From the NCBI GenBank assembly GCA_022316685.1, contig JAKJHU010000030.1, positions 4,781,058-4,845,057 on the forward strand: 64,000 nucleotides of DNA, given 5' to 3'. This DNA is from Progne subis subis (Eukaryota; Chordata; Aves; Passeriformes; Hirundinidae). The notes beneath the pieces are model-generated. The model did not search any database. It was not told the DNA's origin and saw only the letters and a list, made by a program, of their open reading frames with translations. Positions 27,516-40,255 of this stretch are shown one piece after another. Position 1 is the stretch's first letter, and the number at the start of each line of letters is the position of its first letter. The position numbers and the translations under genes are program-made.

Positions 27516-30500
27516 CTCATACATCATTAGACACTAGATTTTTCACACTAAGAAACAGCAAAACTAGAAATGAAGTAAACTTTCATGAGATAATTTTCTA
27601 CAGTTGAAGACTGGTGGGAATATGCAGGTAAATCCAATGCTTAGCTGAAGGCAGTTGGTGCACATATTTTGACACGCATATTTTTATTGGACATCAAAGA
27701 AAATTAAAAAGGGGAACTGCCCATCTCACAGTTTCCTGAAAGTGCTGGGCACTCATTCACATGCAGAGCAGCTTCTAATCTAGTGAGCCATCACTTACTG
27801 GGACTGTGCAGCACTTTTCAGAAACAAGGGGACAACGCAAGAGCAGGAGAGAATCTTTCTGTCCCCCAGACAGCAACAGCCACCTTTGCCCTGTCACAGT
27901 CAGCTTGAGGGAATGCTGTTGTAGAATGCAGGAATGTCTCACTATGAGGTTTTGACTTGAAATAGATCTTGGTCCAGTCTGAATAAACATTTTAGTGCTT
28001 TGCCACAGAAAGATGTTGTCAAGAGGGTGGTTTCACACACTGGAATTAGAATATTTCTTGTAAACATTAGCACAGCTTAATTCCTTTGAACGTGGAGGTG
28101 ACTGGCCACAGGGGAACACAGAGTTTATGGTCATGCTGGCAGTCTTCCTCTGGCAAACAGAACTCCAAAAGGAATAAACATAGGAAGATGAAGCAAGGCA
28201 GAGGGGAGGTGAGCTGTGGGTGCAGCTGGGGGTACTGTGGCTTGCAGGCTGGGGCTGGGAAGGTCACTGTTGAGATGGCACTAATTTCCATCTATACAGA
28301 GCTTTGAGATCCCTGCTTGGACCATGCTGTGGACGCATGACATCTTGTAGACAACAGTGCCATGAGTGGGAAATTTGGCGCGAGCCTGGTCAGAAGAAGC
28401 CTTTGGAGCCACTGAAGGAGTCCCTCAAACATGCTGCCAGGTGCTCAGCAGCAGGGAGTGTGTGAGTGAGCACACAGTAGCTCAGCTCCTGTGTGCTGGC
28501 AGACTGCCAGGGCAAGTATTCATTTGGGGCATCCCAAATCTTCTGGGGTTAAAAGGACCCAAATTATCAAAATAACAGATTATTTAAAGTGAGTCATTTC
28601 GCTCAGCTGATTCCAACAGGACATTTGGGAGCAGTGTCACCAGCATGCTGTCTCCACCAGAGACAGCAGCAGGAACCACTATTTGGTTTGAGAATAGCAG
28701 AGCACCACACGCATCCTTCTAGAAACAACCAAGGGATATGCAGAGGACAACTAATTTCCTTCAAGGATTTTCAAGCAAAGGCTCGGTGGTGGCTGAATTT
28801 AGCAAGCAGATACTTACTGTGAAGTAGACAACACAGTTTTACAAAGGCTGTGGGGCTACTGCGGAAATGTGAAGGTGCTGAGACGCTGCTCTGTGGAATT
28901 CAGACCGACAGCCCCTTGTGGCACTGCCGATCCCCCAATCCACACAAAGAAAAAGGAGAAAAAAAATCCATGCATCCACCTATCAAGTCAACTAGCTCTT
29001 GCTAGTCGCTTTTCCTGCCAGCACTGGCAGCTGTGGGAGGGTGGAAGGGTGAATGCCACAACTGGTCAGACAGGGTGTGGAAGGAGGGCTGTGCACGGTG
29101 CCAGCGTGAGGGCAAGGAACAGCCCTGTTGTGGAGGCACTGTCCAAAATGAGTAGATCCTTTTCTTTACACATCTGGAATATCACAGGGGAAGAAGCTGA
29201 GGCAATGGTCCTGTAATGTCTCTGGGTACATTTTTGTCCCTGCTCAGCCCTGGGCCTTTGTTCTGGAGCAACGCCTTCTCACTTACATAGATCTGCAGCA
29301 GGTGAAAAACAGCTGAATTGAAGGACAGAATGGGTGTAAGATCTTGGGCTGTACCTCTTGTTTCCAGCAGAACCCATCCTTACCTAGAGCAATTCATAGA
29401 ATATAGTAGATTCTCTTTGGATTTACGCCAGAATAGAAAAGCAGGAACTCCTGAGAAGTTCATGTTCCCACAAGAGCCATGTACTTTAGTACAAAGCACA
29501 CCCACCCTTTTCTCTGGCCTCTTCTTTAGGCTGACTCATGCAGATCTTTCTGCTTGCTGTTGCCTTCGATCACTCCAGTGAGTCTGCTGTGATTCAGCTG
29601 TTCTCATTTTGAACTCCCTCAGAGCATTTAGTCAATCCCAGTTTAACCAAGATCGGAAACTAATGAAAACAACGTGATACAGTTTCCAGAGATGCCTGAT
29701 ATGCTTGATGCTTGGCCACCTTTGTCTGCTGAATCGTCACGCAGCTTCTCTGCAGGAACACAATCCACTTCAACGCTCGTTGGGATAGCAGGCGTGGGGA
29801 TGTCTGCCACCATCTCCGTTGAATATTCCACATTCCAACCAAGTATTTTTTACCACGTTATGAAGAAAATATGATGTTACATACACTAGAAATAGCTGGG
29901 AATAATATTTTACAGGGTCAGATGGTATAGGGCTGTCACTGTGGGCCTCAAGAGTCATGTCTTTCCTTTAGGAAGAGGATGTCCTGTCTGAAATGGAAAG
30001 ATGCAAAATGAGGAAGGGTCCGTCCCCAAAGATATTCAGCATGTGGAGCAGATGAGTTGGAAACACTCCTCTGTTTAAACCTGGAAGATTGAGAGGAGGT
30101 CACATCTACGAGCTTAAGTACATGTTTGAGTGGGAAAATAGATATAAAGGGGGTCTTGAAATAAACAGGTGATAGGGAGAACCAGAGAAACGTGTCCACA
30201 GATCAGCCTGGCTTTTTGCAGTAAATAATAGAAATAGACTACTTGAACAGGACAACAAGCTGCTTTAAGTGGGAAGAGGTGAAGGAAAAGAAAAAACACA
30301 GCCTTGTTGATTAGAAAGTTCCATTACATTTAGCAAAGGCCTGAAGGAACTATGGGATGAGGAAAGACTTGTTTTGGGGAAGGTTGCCAACTGAGCTGTG
30401 ATGTTATTGTAAAAAAACTATTTTGGTTCTTGCGCAAGTCTTGGGAGTTTTTTAAAATTCCAGGGAAAAGAGAAACCAGAGCAGCCAGCTCAAGTGGAAT

Positions 30501-31593
30501 CTCTTCTCTGTCTTCTTTTGTGAGCAATAAGAGCTCAAGTTACAAATTAAGATTATTTGTGTTCAGGATTCAGCATGCTACCTTTTAATTTCTAGTGCAC
30601 ATCTGTGAACCATCTAATAAGTTCTACAGCAAAAACAGGAGAGATGAATGATGACATTACCCAGTGAAACAAATCAAGGCAAAAAAAAAAATCCTAAAGC
30701 AACCAAAAAATCCTGTTTGGAAGGAAACTCAAAACAAAGTGTTTCCCACCTCCCCCCTCCCCCTCCCCTTTTTAATATACTATAAAGAGCATGAATGGCA
30801 CACATATAATTACTTTTCCTTGGGACACAACTGCAAACCACACAATGGAAAAAGACACTCAAACAAGTTGGCCAGAAGAATGGAGCAAATGCGTGGCTCA
30901 TGTGGAAATACCTCAGCCCTGTTGCTGATCTCAGGACCTCTCCTTCTTCTCAAGTAAAAGCTCCAGCAGCATTGCACACCCATGGACTGGATCAGCCATT
31001 GGCTCATGAGTGACAGAGCAAAAATTTGACTTCCTGCAGAACACAGGACATTGTCTAGCCATCTGCAGAACCTCCTGGGCATGGGGCATGCGGAGATCAG
31101 AGGAACAGTCCTGGTTGCTTTGGGGTACTACCAGCATCATTGACAAGGCCTTTGGTTTTCTGAAAACAAATGCCTTTCTTTTAAGCAAGTTACTCCCTTG
31201 CTTCCAGGTGACCAGATTTCACACCCACCTCTCTTCTTAGAAAGATAAGTTCATTAAAAAGTCATGATCACACCACACCCATCTCCTCTCTAATGTGAGC
31301 CATCCTGGCTTTCCAGGCTCTCCTCTTGAGGAAGCTGATCCCTTTGTTCTTTTTGGTTGCCTTTCTCTAACTTGCTCTATTCTAGTGATGCAGAGACCAG
31401 AACCACACACACTACCCCAAATGGGGGTGCACCAACCTGGAAGAGCCTCCCTGAGGGTGCTCACCATTTTCCTGGCTTTCTGGCTGCCGTGGCACACTGA
31501 GCTGAGGTTGTAAGAGAGTAGTCCATGGTGACTCCAACAACATTTTCTTGAGTGGTGGCAGCCAGCTGTGAGTTCAGAACCATGTAAACATGA

Positions 31594-31634
31594 TTCAGAT
31601 TATTCTACACATTATTCTACAGATTATTCTACCC
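31594..31634. repeat. Short tandem repeat (ATTATTCTAC-type)
   Basis: Three near-identical copies of 'gattattctaca' lie in a row inside the CR1 relic. This is a local expansion. Confidence 0.85.
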
Positions 31635-32932
31635 AAGACATCACCTTGGTGAGCACTGAAGCTCGCCTGTCACTGTTCTGCCCCTTGCCTTGGCTTTGTT
31701 AAGTACTTCTGGAGTTCTTCACCCACAGCTCTTCTTCGCACTTCACCAGACAGATGAGCTTGCCATTGACTGCAAACCTGGGCACGCCCGACACACACCG
31801 TTACTCCAGGCTGCTGGTGAGGATGTTAAGTAATACCAGAGCGACTTCTAGGGGTTCTGTTACTGCTGCTTTTCCATCCAAAAAAAAAGTCACAGTTGGG
31901 CCCTTAACTTTCCTTTCCGTTTTCAAATCACAAAATGACTTTTCATTCAGTCCCTGATGACTAAGTATCTTCATAGCCTTTGCTGAAAAATTGTCAAAAG
32001 CTACCCGAAAATCTAAATACAGTATGTCCAGTATCTCTACATTCTTGTAACCACCCCTGTGCACTTCCAGCAGACTGGTTGCAAGGTTGTCCCTTACAGA
32101 AATCACATTGACTGCTTCTCTTGACATCACACTTCCCTTTGTGTTCATGGTTTTTTGGCTCTGCTGTTGTAGGAAGGATGGAAGTCAAACTCTCTGGCCT
32201 GTTGTTTCCCAACCCCTCTAGCTGTGGGGTGGCAATTCTGCCCTCCTCCTTCTCTGGCACTAAGGCCACTTGTGATGGCAGTTTACATACCTTGGGCCAC
32301 CAGTTCTGCAGCTTCACATGGGAAATATTCTGTAAATGGTGCCTGGTCCTACTGGTTTACTGACCTCCAGCTTGTCTGTATGGCCTATTTCCTGTGAATG
32401 CAATTCAGGTTGCATTAACTCCTCTGAAGAACTGCTGTCACGAACATGCTGGGTTTGGGGCTCTCTCTTCCTGTCTTCAGCAGGAAAGACTGGAACATTA
32501 AACCCAGCAAGCATTTCTGCTGTTTTCTTGTCTTCCCCAAGTGCCCTTTTACATATTTGTCCTCAAACTAGTTGGCTTCCTGCCTTTGCTATATAAAGAA
32601 CTATTTACTATCAGTCTCTGCAAGGCTCAACTCACATTAATTTTTAGCCTTTTTAAATTTTGGTGTATGGTTGATTTGCTTTATTTTATGGGCTTTCCTG
32701 TTCTCCTAATTTGGGTAAGCTTCCCATTTTTTAAACATTAACTTATTGCTTGTGATAGCATCCTTAATGTACCTATCGAGCTGTGAAATGGCCTTTTTGG
32801 ATCACATTGCTTTCTTTTCAAATTATGTCAAAATTTTTACCTGAGATTTTAATATAGTATTTTTTTAACAGCACTCAGGCTGCCTGTTCCCTTCTGGCTT
32901 TTGGACTGCTCTTATTAAAATTTGCTCCCTTT

Positions 32933-32934
<2 letters not shown>

Positions 32935-32973
<39 letters not shown>
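32935..32973. repeat. Poly(T) run of 39
   Basis: This is an uninterrupted T homopolymer within the old CR1 relic. No retrocopy body or target duplication is evident around it. Confidence 0.98.
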
Positions 32974-32978
<5 letters not shown>

Positions 32979-33314
32979 TCATTTTGATAAACCTCTCTTA
33001 AAAATGAACATCCATATGCTGAATCTGCTTGGGTCATTCTCCCCTGCAACACTGCCCTGTGTTGTAATCACAACTGTACTGTGATTACTGGCACAGAATT
33101 GCTCTCCCAATAACACCCTGAAGCAGGTTCTGTGTGCCACCCAACACCAACTCCAGAATAACATCTTTTTGTGGGTTCTATGGCTAGGTTTGGTTTGTTT
33201 TTGTTTTTAAACAATCTTTTATTATTTGTGTCTCTGCATCTCATGTTGATAAAGATTCAAATGTGGATCATCCTAGAACCTGCCTTAAACATGTAGCTTT
33301 AATCTCACTTAACA

Positions 33315-33610
33315 GTTCATAGAATCAGAGAATAGTTGAGGGTGGAAGATACCTCAACAACTCACCCCTGCTCCAAGGAAGATCAGGCACAGCAGGTTGC
33401 TCAGGGCTGTGTTCAGTTGGGTTTTGGCTATCTCCAAGGATGGAAGATTAACAAACTCTCTAGCAAACTGTTTTAGTGTTAGATCACTTTCACAGTGAGA
33501 GATTTTTTTTTCATACATTTAAATGGAATTTTATGTATTTCAGTTTCTGTCCATTGTCTCTTGTTCTTTCTTTAAATATCTTTGAAAAACTCCCTTTAAG
33601 TAGTTGCAGT
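33315..33610 (-). mobile_element. CR1 LINE 3' end
   Basis: The text starts 'catagaatcagagaatagtt', then 'gcaggttgctcagggctgtg', then 'atctccaaggatggaagatt', then 'tctgtccattgtctcttgtt'. This is the CR1 3' UTR in reverse complement. It is a diverged, 5'-truncated minus-strand copy. It sits immediately right of the larger old CR1, but its terminal motif shows it is a separate insertion. Confidence 0.85.
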
Positions 33611-33707
33611 GGCAGAGTTCTGAGAGAACTCAGCACAGCTTGGCCAGGTTTTTGGTTCTTGACAGTCTTTTTCTTTGTTAGGATCCATGTAAAGATCCCT
33701 GTTGCTT

Positions 33708-34110
33708 AGTACTCATGAGACTGCATTTGGACTACTGTGTGCAGTTTGGGGCTCCTAGGAAAGCACTGGCAAACTGGAGAGAGTCCAGTAGAGGGTCACC
33801 AAGATGGTCATGGTGATGCAGCACTCACCGTGGGAGCAGGGACTGAAAAAACTGGATTTGTTTAACCTGGAGAAGAGAAGGTTGAGGGACAGTCTTTACT
33901 GGTGCATACATCCTCCTTATGGGGAGTTACAGGAAAGACTGAGTTCCGTGCTTATTGCAGGTACATAGCAAAAGGAGAGAAATTCCAGCTGGACACATGG
34001 AAAAAAAAATTCATGGGAGTACTTAACCAGGGGAACAGGTTGCTCAGAAAGGTGGTGGAATCTCCATACTTAGGGACACTCAACACCTGGGCTGAACTAG
34101 GCCCTGAGAA
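33708..34110 (+). mobile_element. CR1 LINE fragment, plus strand
   Basis: It begins with the end of CR1 ORF2; a plus-strand reading gives LHLDYCVQF, close to the conserved C-terminal CR1 phrase. It continues through 'ggagagagtccagtagaggg', 'taacctggagaagagaaggt' and 'gggaacaggttgctcagaaa'. The orientation is opposite to its left neighbour at 33315-33610. The terminal repeat units of CR1 are not visible, so the 3' end is eroded. Confidence 0.85.
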
Positions 34111-37100
34111 ACATGAAGTAACTTAGAAATGAGTTATGCTTTGAGCACTAATTCTTCCTCCACCCTTGCTTTCGGCATACCTTTTCCTTAAAGCTCACCT
34201 GTAACTTATGGCAAGATAATTGCCTTCTCTGGGCATAAGCATTTGTGAATGCCAGGCTTCATTCCCAGTCAGAGCAGAGAGCACACTTAATGACACAGCT
34301 CGCTGGTAACAGAACATGTTTGGCATCTCACACTGCCTGGAAGCATAAAGCTGAGTGCCCTCCAGGGCAGTGAGAGCAAGTCCAAGATTAATAACTCTCC
34401 CACTACAAGGCAAGATGGAAAAGACTCAGAACAGTCATGAAAACACTGCTCCTTCGCAGGCAAACTTATCCCTGCTCTTCCATCCTTTCATGTAATCCAC
34501 CCACCACAGAAAGTTGCTAACTAGGACTTGGAAAGTAAAATGTACATTAAATGAATGGGTTTGGCAAAGGGAACATCTGTTTATGAGTAACTTCTTGTTC
34601 TCTTCATACGATAATGGTTATGGATTAGTGTGCAGAATACTGCACTTGTTTACAGCTCCTAGGAACTGTAAGTTTTGAATCATTAATAAGGAGCGTTTTC
34701 AAATGCAGAATTTCTCATCAACACAAGCGTTGCTGCTTTTCCCCTCCCTCAATAAGTGCAATTCAATTTGCAAATTAAACATCAGTGAGAGTCACTTAAT
34801 GCCACAGCCACAGAGATCAGCATTTTTATTGTCACAGTCTGTTCTATTTAGGATATTGATATTCATGACACCCAGCAAAAATAGATCTCCAAAAGATATT
34901 CCAGGTTTAATTTGTCATGACACCAAAGAAAGTGTGGGGGGTGTGGGGGTGGGGGTGTGGTGTCTGCTTGTTTAAAATAAATCTGGGAAACAGAGAACCG
35001 AAACTGAAATTATCTCTAGCTCAGACTAAATGTATTTACACTTCTTTCTCCTCACAGAAGGGTAGTCCCTTCTAGGCTAACCACAAGATTAATGAGGAGG
35101 ACTCTGCAACTAGTGCTCGTCTTTTAAGAGTTTTCCATGATGTAACTCTCACCTTTTTCAGCTCAGATGCTTCCTTCTCCTCCTGCTTTTCACTCTACCC
35201 TTTAGGCAGCTCACTGTTAGACTGACCTAAGCTCTGACCAGGGTTAAAGGCATGTTTGGAGGGCTGCGGATTTGCTGAGCTCCCTACAGAGAGCACAATG
35301 TCTTCTGCTTGTTTCTCCCTGTCATTTTCATGTGGTATTGCCTCTGCCTTGACGCTTATTTTCTCTGGACTGCAACGTGAGCCTCCCGAATGCCACCACT
35401 AGTGTGTGACTGGGAGGTCTGCATTCCAGCTCCCCATCTGAGCTGGGAGCCCAGAATACCCCGTGACATATTCCGGTAGGAATGCCTTTTTAAAAAGAGC
35501 TTTTTGGCAGCTCTCCAAACACAGCAAGTGCGGGATGAGGATCTGATTTCACCTCCGATGCTAGGAATATTCATGTGAAAACTTCTCTTCCACAGAAGAG
35601 CTTGCAACAACAGTTACAAGTCGTAATTAGTTTCCCTGAGTTATCTGGTTTCAACGAGCACGCACCACACCCTCCACAGCCACACTCATGCCCGCTCGTA
35701 GCTAAACTAATCCGAAAGGAATTGCTTGTCTGTTTTGTCCTGCGTCCAAAGAGATACTCAAAAGTACTTGGGGATGGCCAGACAAATTTATCAGACAAGA
35801 CAACATGAAAAAAAAAGCATTAAATCATAAAAAATTTCACATGACTCTGTTTTGGACTTCCTATTACTGCTTTGCCCGGTGCAGAACCTGGGGGTGGAAG
35901 ACTCTAGCTAGGATGTGCAGTGGTCTCCAGGCAAGCAAGCCCACAATCAGTGCCCAGACAACCTTTAAACCAGCTGTCCATGAGAGACCATTTTTCATAA
36001 AACAACTAACCCATTCTCCACTCAGCAGTTTTCAAGCAGGAGTTACCAAAAAGAAGCCTAGGGGATAGTATTCACCTCTACTAGCTACCAAAAATCAGCA
36101 GAGATGTTTGCTTCATGTCATCCTGCCATGTTTCACACATCCTTCACCTGCTACTCATTTACAGTCTCAGTGCTTCCTATCTTGCTGTATACCACCTCTC
36201 CCTTTACCAGACCCTCTTGCAGTCCATGGGTGTCTTACCGTAGGCTATTAAAATTATGGCATGAAAAATAAACTGATTTCAAAGCAGTTGTTCCTAACCA
36301 GTACCATGAAAATTGCAGCTTGTCTCAGACCCATAATACAAGCTCAGATTCCCAAAGATTTATGTATAGTTTTTGAATGCATAGATAGGCTGGTCTCACG
36401 TAAAATTCACCTACAGTCCTGTCCTCGTTTGTGTCCTTGGACCTTCGGAGCTATTATGATGATATGTAATGTCAGGGGCTGGACACAGACACTTCCCATT
36501 GTTACAGGAAGGCTTAGGCTCCCTTTGGAACCAAATCAGTCAAACAACAAAGATTTTGACTCACAACAAAGGCAGAGTGGCTCCTTTGCTGTCTCTGATG
36601 GTTTCTGTGAATGTTGAAGACATGCAGACACAGCAGAGAAAAGAAACGTTAGCAACTATGTGCAGACAAACATAGAAGTCTTCATAGCAGGAAAAATCCC
36701 CCACCCTTGTAGAGACTTTTGGCTGAAAGATAAAGTCTTTGTTCGCAGCTCCAAGATGCTGTCGCTCCTATTTGATTTCGTCTGCTTTAAAAGAAACAGA
36801 CTTCGGCGCATGCTTTGTAAATGAAAGGGATTGCATTGAAAAATGTTTACTGTTATATTTTTCTTAACAGAAAGTGCCTGTGGGGTCCCTCTGTTGAATC
36901 AATGGCTCGTCAGAAAGCATCAACAGTAACACCGAAGGAGTTTGATGTGTTACTTTCATCCCTATTGATCCAGAGGAAGGAGAAGCAAGTTGGGCTGGCT
37001 GGATGCTGGAGTCCCGGAGAACAGACGCTCTATATTGGAACTGATCAGATATTTGAGCTTCGATAACTTTGTTCATAAATGCTCCAACATACTGTTAAAG

Positions 37101-40100
37101 AGAGGATACAGCCTGTGGCAGATATGAGCCCGAGTGTTCCTCTTGAAAAGATTAAATCGACCATGTCTTCTAGGAAGATTTGCACAGTACAGAAAATTAC
37201 AAACTTAAAAACATTCCAACTCATCTTCCAAAAACAAGGCCACACACCAAAATGTTACAATCTACTCATTTTTATATTTAAAAGTGCAAGTATTTTTAAA
37301 AGCTCAAGAAACTTCAGAAGAATAAACCATCCATCTGGGTCTTGGTATCTTACAGGTATAAAAATTATAAGAATATAATAGAGGGTTTTGCAAGTCAGAA
37401 ATCTCCAAAGTTAAACACCTTTAATAAACCATATTCTCCAATGCTGAAGACTGAATAATCTAAAAATACAATTAAGAAACCCAAATATCTTGTACTGTGC
37501 CTTACTCCTCACTGCATCACAATGATTTTTTTCCTCCTGTGAAGTCCCCAGAGTAACAGAGATGTGAAAAGAGGCCATGAGGGACAACTGTGTGGGACAT
37601 TAGCTCCTGATGACAATTACCACAGTGGCAGAGCTGACTGTGGAAATGTAAGGTGCCATGGCAGCTGGGTGCCTGACCGTTTCCCTTGTCTCTGAGCTGT
37701 AAAAAATCCCTTTACTTAATTCTGGGGATCAGACTTCTTAGCTCTGTTGTCACAGGCTATCAGAAATACCGGTCTTATTACCATGACATAAAACTGTTTA
37801 TTAAGGCTAACAGTCTAACAACTAACAGCCCCCTGCCAAATTGTGCATAACCTCTCACACTGTGTCTTTCTAAGCCTGCAGATTTATTAACAGAAAAAGA
37901 AACAGTGAAAATATCAGAGTGATGGAAAAAAACTGAAACCCCTTTGACTCAGTCACCCCTCTGAACGTGTCAGGCAGTGCATTTTCTGTTGCCAGCCATA
38001 GCAGGCAGATCTGGGCAGGCTTCTTTTGTGACCATGAACTGTACTCTGGGAATATAAACAAGATAAGAACCTCTCCAATCCGAACCCGGAGGGCTCAGCA
38101 CCGCCTGCTGCAGCATCTTTCACTTCCAGCAAGCAGTGCAGAGCGGAGGGGTAAAGGACGGGAGCCCGCTGGGCAGCAGGACTGTGCAGCTGGGGCAGGG
38201 GCCAGTGCTGAACTCTTGAAGACAAAAGGCTTTCCTGAACATGAAGAGCATTTTAAAAGCTTCCTCTCATGGCCTGAGAGTTCACAGGCTTGGAAGACAA
38301 ACTCTACTAAAGCTATTAAAAAACTTTTCTTGCCTGACTTGAACGCAGTGACTCTATTGAGGACTCTATTCCTATTGAGGAAAGTGACATTTTTCTCTGA
38401 AGATACATCCTGGCTAGGATATGGTAAAGCATTTTTTGAGCAAAACATTGTTAGCAGTCTGGCAGGGACATCCTCCCCTTCCACAGCCCCAAAAAGGGGG
38501 TGGGGGTGGCACTGGGCCAGTGCAAATGGCTGGGGCAAGAAATGAAGAACCAGGAAGGGGAGCGGGATACAGGGATCAAAGCAAGGATCCAGGATCAGTA
38601 TTTGAGCAGAACCAGAATCAAGACAGCAAATATGTTGTAACAAAAGACTCCCTGGGATTCCCAGGGTGCCTGTGGGAAGCCAAGTCCTCTTAGGTTCCTT
38701 GGGAACTCCCAAACATGCCTGTGGTGTCCAAAGGCAGCTTTAAGCATCCTTGGGCATCACCCAAGTACCAGCCAGTTACAAGTCAGGATGGTCAATTTTT
38801 GACCATCAGATCCATCAAGCATAATCTTCCCTGTATTCACCAACCAGTGTGGAGACTGGATAAAGAATCTTCGTAACATTCAAGACAACATAGTTTAACA
38901 CTGATGGGTAACACACAGATGGCAGCATGGCTTTTTGCTGCTCCACATGCTCTCCCCAAATGCCCTGTAGCTACCAACAGCATAAAAATTAATCCCTCCT
39001 GCTTCTCCTCTTGCTATCACCATTATCACAGTATGAGCGTGCCCACACCTGGCTGGGGATAAGCATTATTCTATTGCAGTAGTGAGCAGGGGCCAGGAGC
39101 TTGCTGTGGTAGGCACTGGTTCCCAGGCAGAGGCAATGCCTGCTTGGAAGAACTCAAGACTGCAGTGGAAGATGAAAAGGGAAAGATGAAATATTAAATG
39201 TTATCTGAATGCCGTCTGGATTCAGCTGAAGGAAAATGATCAGGGCCAGTTTTTCCCTATACTCACCTCTTCAGACTTGACTGACAGGATGATGTCTAGG
39301 ACACTGTCAGGCAGATGAGAGCATTTTCCATCTATAATTAACCATCTCTGGCAAAAGAGATGATGAAGAAGCAGGCGAAAAGATTTTATGTGATACTTAG
39401 GACAGATTTACATCTCTTTGCACCTTCTGATGCAAGGAAGATAAAGGCCACTATCACTGAAAGCATTTTAATCTTGTAGTTAATCATGAAGTCTGTTCCA
39501 CAACTGGTTACCAGCACGCCTCTTGCCATACACAAAAGCATCACCGTCACAAGACACTAACAACCACATGAGCTCAAAGTCTGAAGTCTCATTCTTGCTT
39601 TTTTTTTCTGTGGGAAGTTCCTGCGTAGATCAAATGCATCATTACTGTGGGAGACAAAAAAGCAGAGCTCAATCATTTATGATTATAATCTATTTTGGGA
39701 CATACTTTGCATTTCAGAGGTGTTAATCTCAAAATACTGGCCAACTTCTTTGTCTTCACAATGCCCTTCTATTTCAGAAATTACAGGAGTTGCAGTGTTT
39801 TTACTTTTTGTTTTAAAAGTTGCTGAATGGCCCTGCACTGTGGGGGCCATGTAGACCTGGTCAAAAATTTCTAACTGAATTATTTTCTCTGTAAAATTGC
39901 CTCACTTACCCTTTCCAGAGCTACTTTTCCAGATAGAGTACATGCTGTGCCAGGGAAAGAAGAGGGAGGCTAACACTTCCTGGCTTGAAGGCCAGAACAC
40001 CCTTTCTTGATGAAGGAGCTTTGTTACTATTCGATTACCAGACAAACATCTGATCTTTTCTCGTGTCTTTCTAGAGGAACAAAAAACCAAAACAAAACTT

Positions 40101-40255
40101 TAAAAAGACCTTGATGTTGGCCTACTAAAATAATTTGAAAATTCTAAAATCTAAACTGTTCTTGTGGGATGGCATGAGCTTTACATTTCACATCTCCCTC
40201 ATAGTGGAAGCATTAGTGGGACTGGACTCCCCCTCAGCAGTTCTTCCCTTTAGAA
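34111..40255. other. Intergenic, no gene recognised
   Basis: A G-rich patch lies at 34934-34961. The longest overlapping frames of the window (192 codons plus, 205 codons minus) lie at 37967-38712, but neither resembles a known protein. I see no further repeat relic. Confidence 0.5.

Larger units (their letters stand above)
14986..31289. other. Intergenic, no gene recognised
   Basis: This holds several GC-richer patches (about 17000-18400, 19250-19900, 25000-25800) with overlapping chance frames on both strands, and microsatellites at 15394-15610. It also holds a perfect hairpin at 21643-21676 and an A/C-only tract at 27426-27515. No exon set with matching splice sites or a known protein was found. 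Confidence 0.5.
31290..33190 (-). mobile_element. Old CR1 LINE, ORF2 with reverse-transcriptase remnant
   Basis: This is a long, heavily decayed CR1 copy on the minus strand. Its order matches CR1 read backwards. The 3' UTR/ORF2 end is at about 31295-31560, including 'tttctggctgccgtggcaca'. The end of the RT domain is near 31800, and the RT core is at 31801-32148. The RT-proximal N-side region follows to about 33190. The minus-strand frame 32148-31801 has ILYLDFRVAFD at its residues 43-52 (about 32022-31993), matching CR1 RT motif A with its catalytic Asp. It ends with ALVLLNIL, where CR1 has its conserved block before the next RT motif. A frame change is needed near 32050 to continue upstream. 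A 39-base T run interrupts it. It is non-functional. Confidence 0.8.

Noticed and set aside
31594..31634. CRISPR-like array
   Set aside because: It is three adjacent short repeats without spacers in vertebrate DNA, a simple tandem repeat.
34934..34961. G-quadruplex in a G-rich run
   Set aside because: There are only three runs of five or more G plus a GG, which does not meet the four-run requirement for a canonical quadruplex.
37967..38712. Longest overlapping frames (192 codons plus, 205 codons minus)
   Set aside because: They overlap in antisense, carry no recognised domain, and have no matching splice context or conserved composition. They are probably chance frames in a GC-richer patch. 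RNA-seq would settle it.
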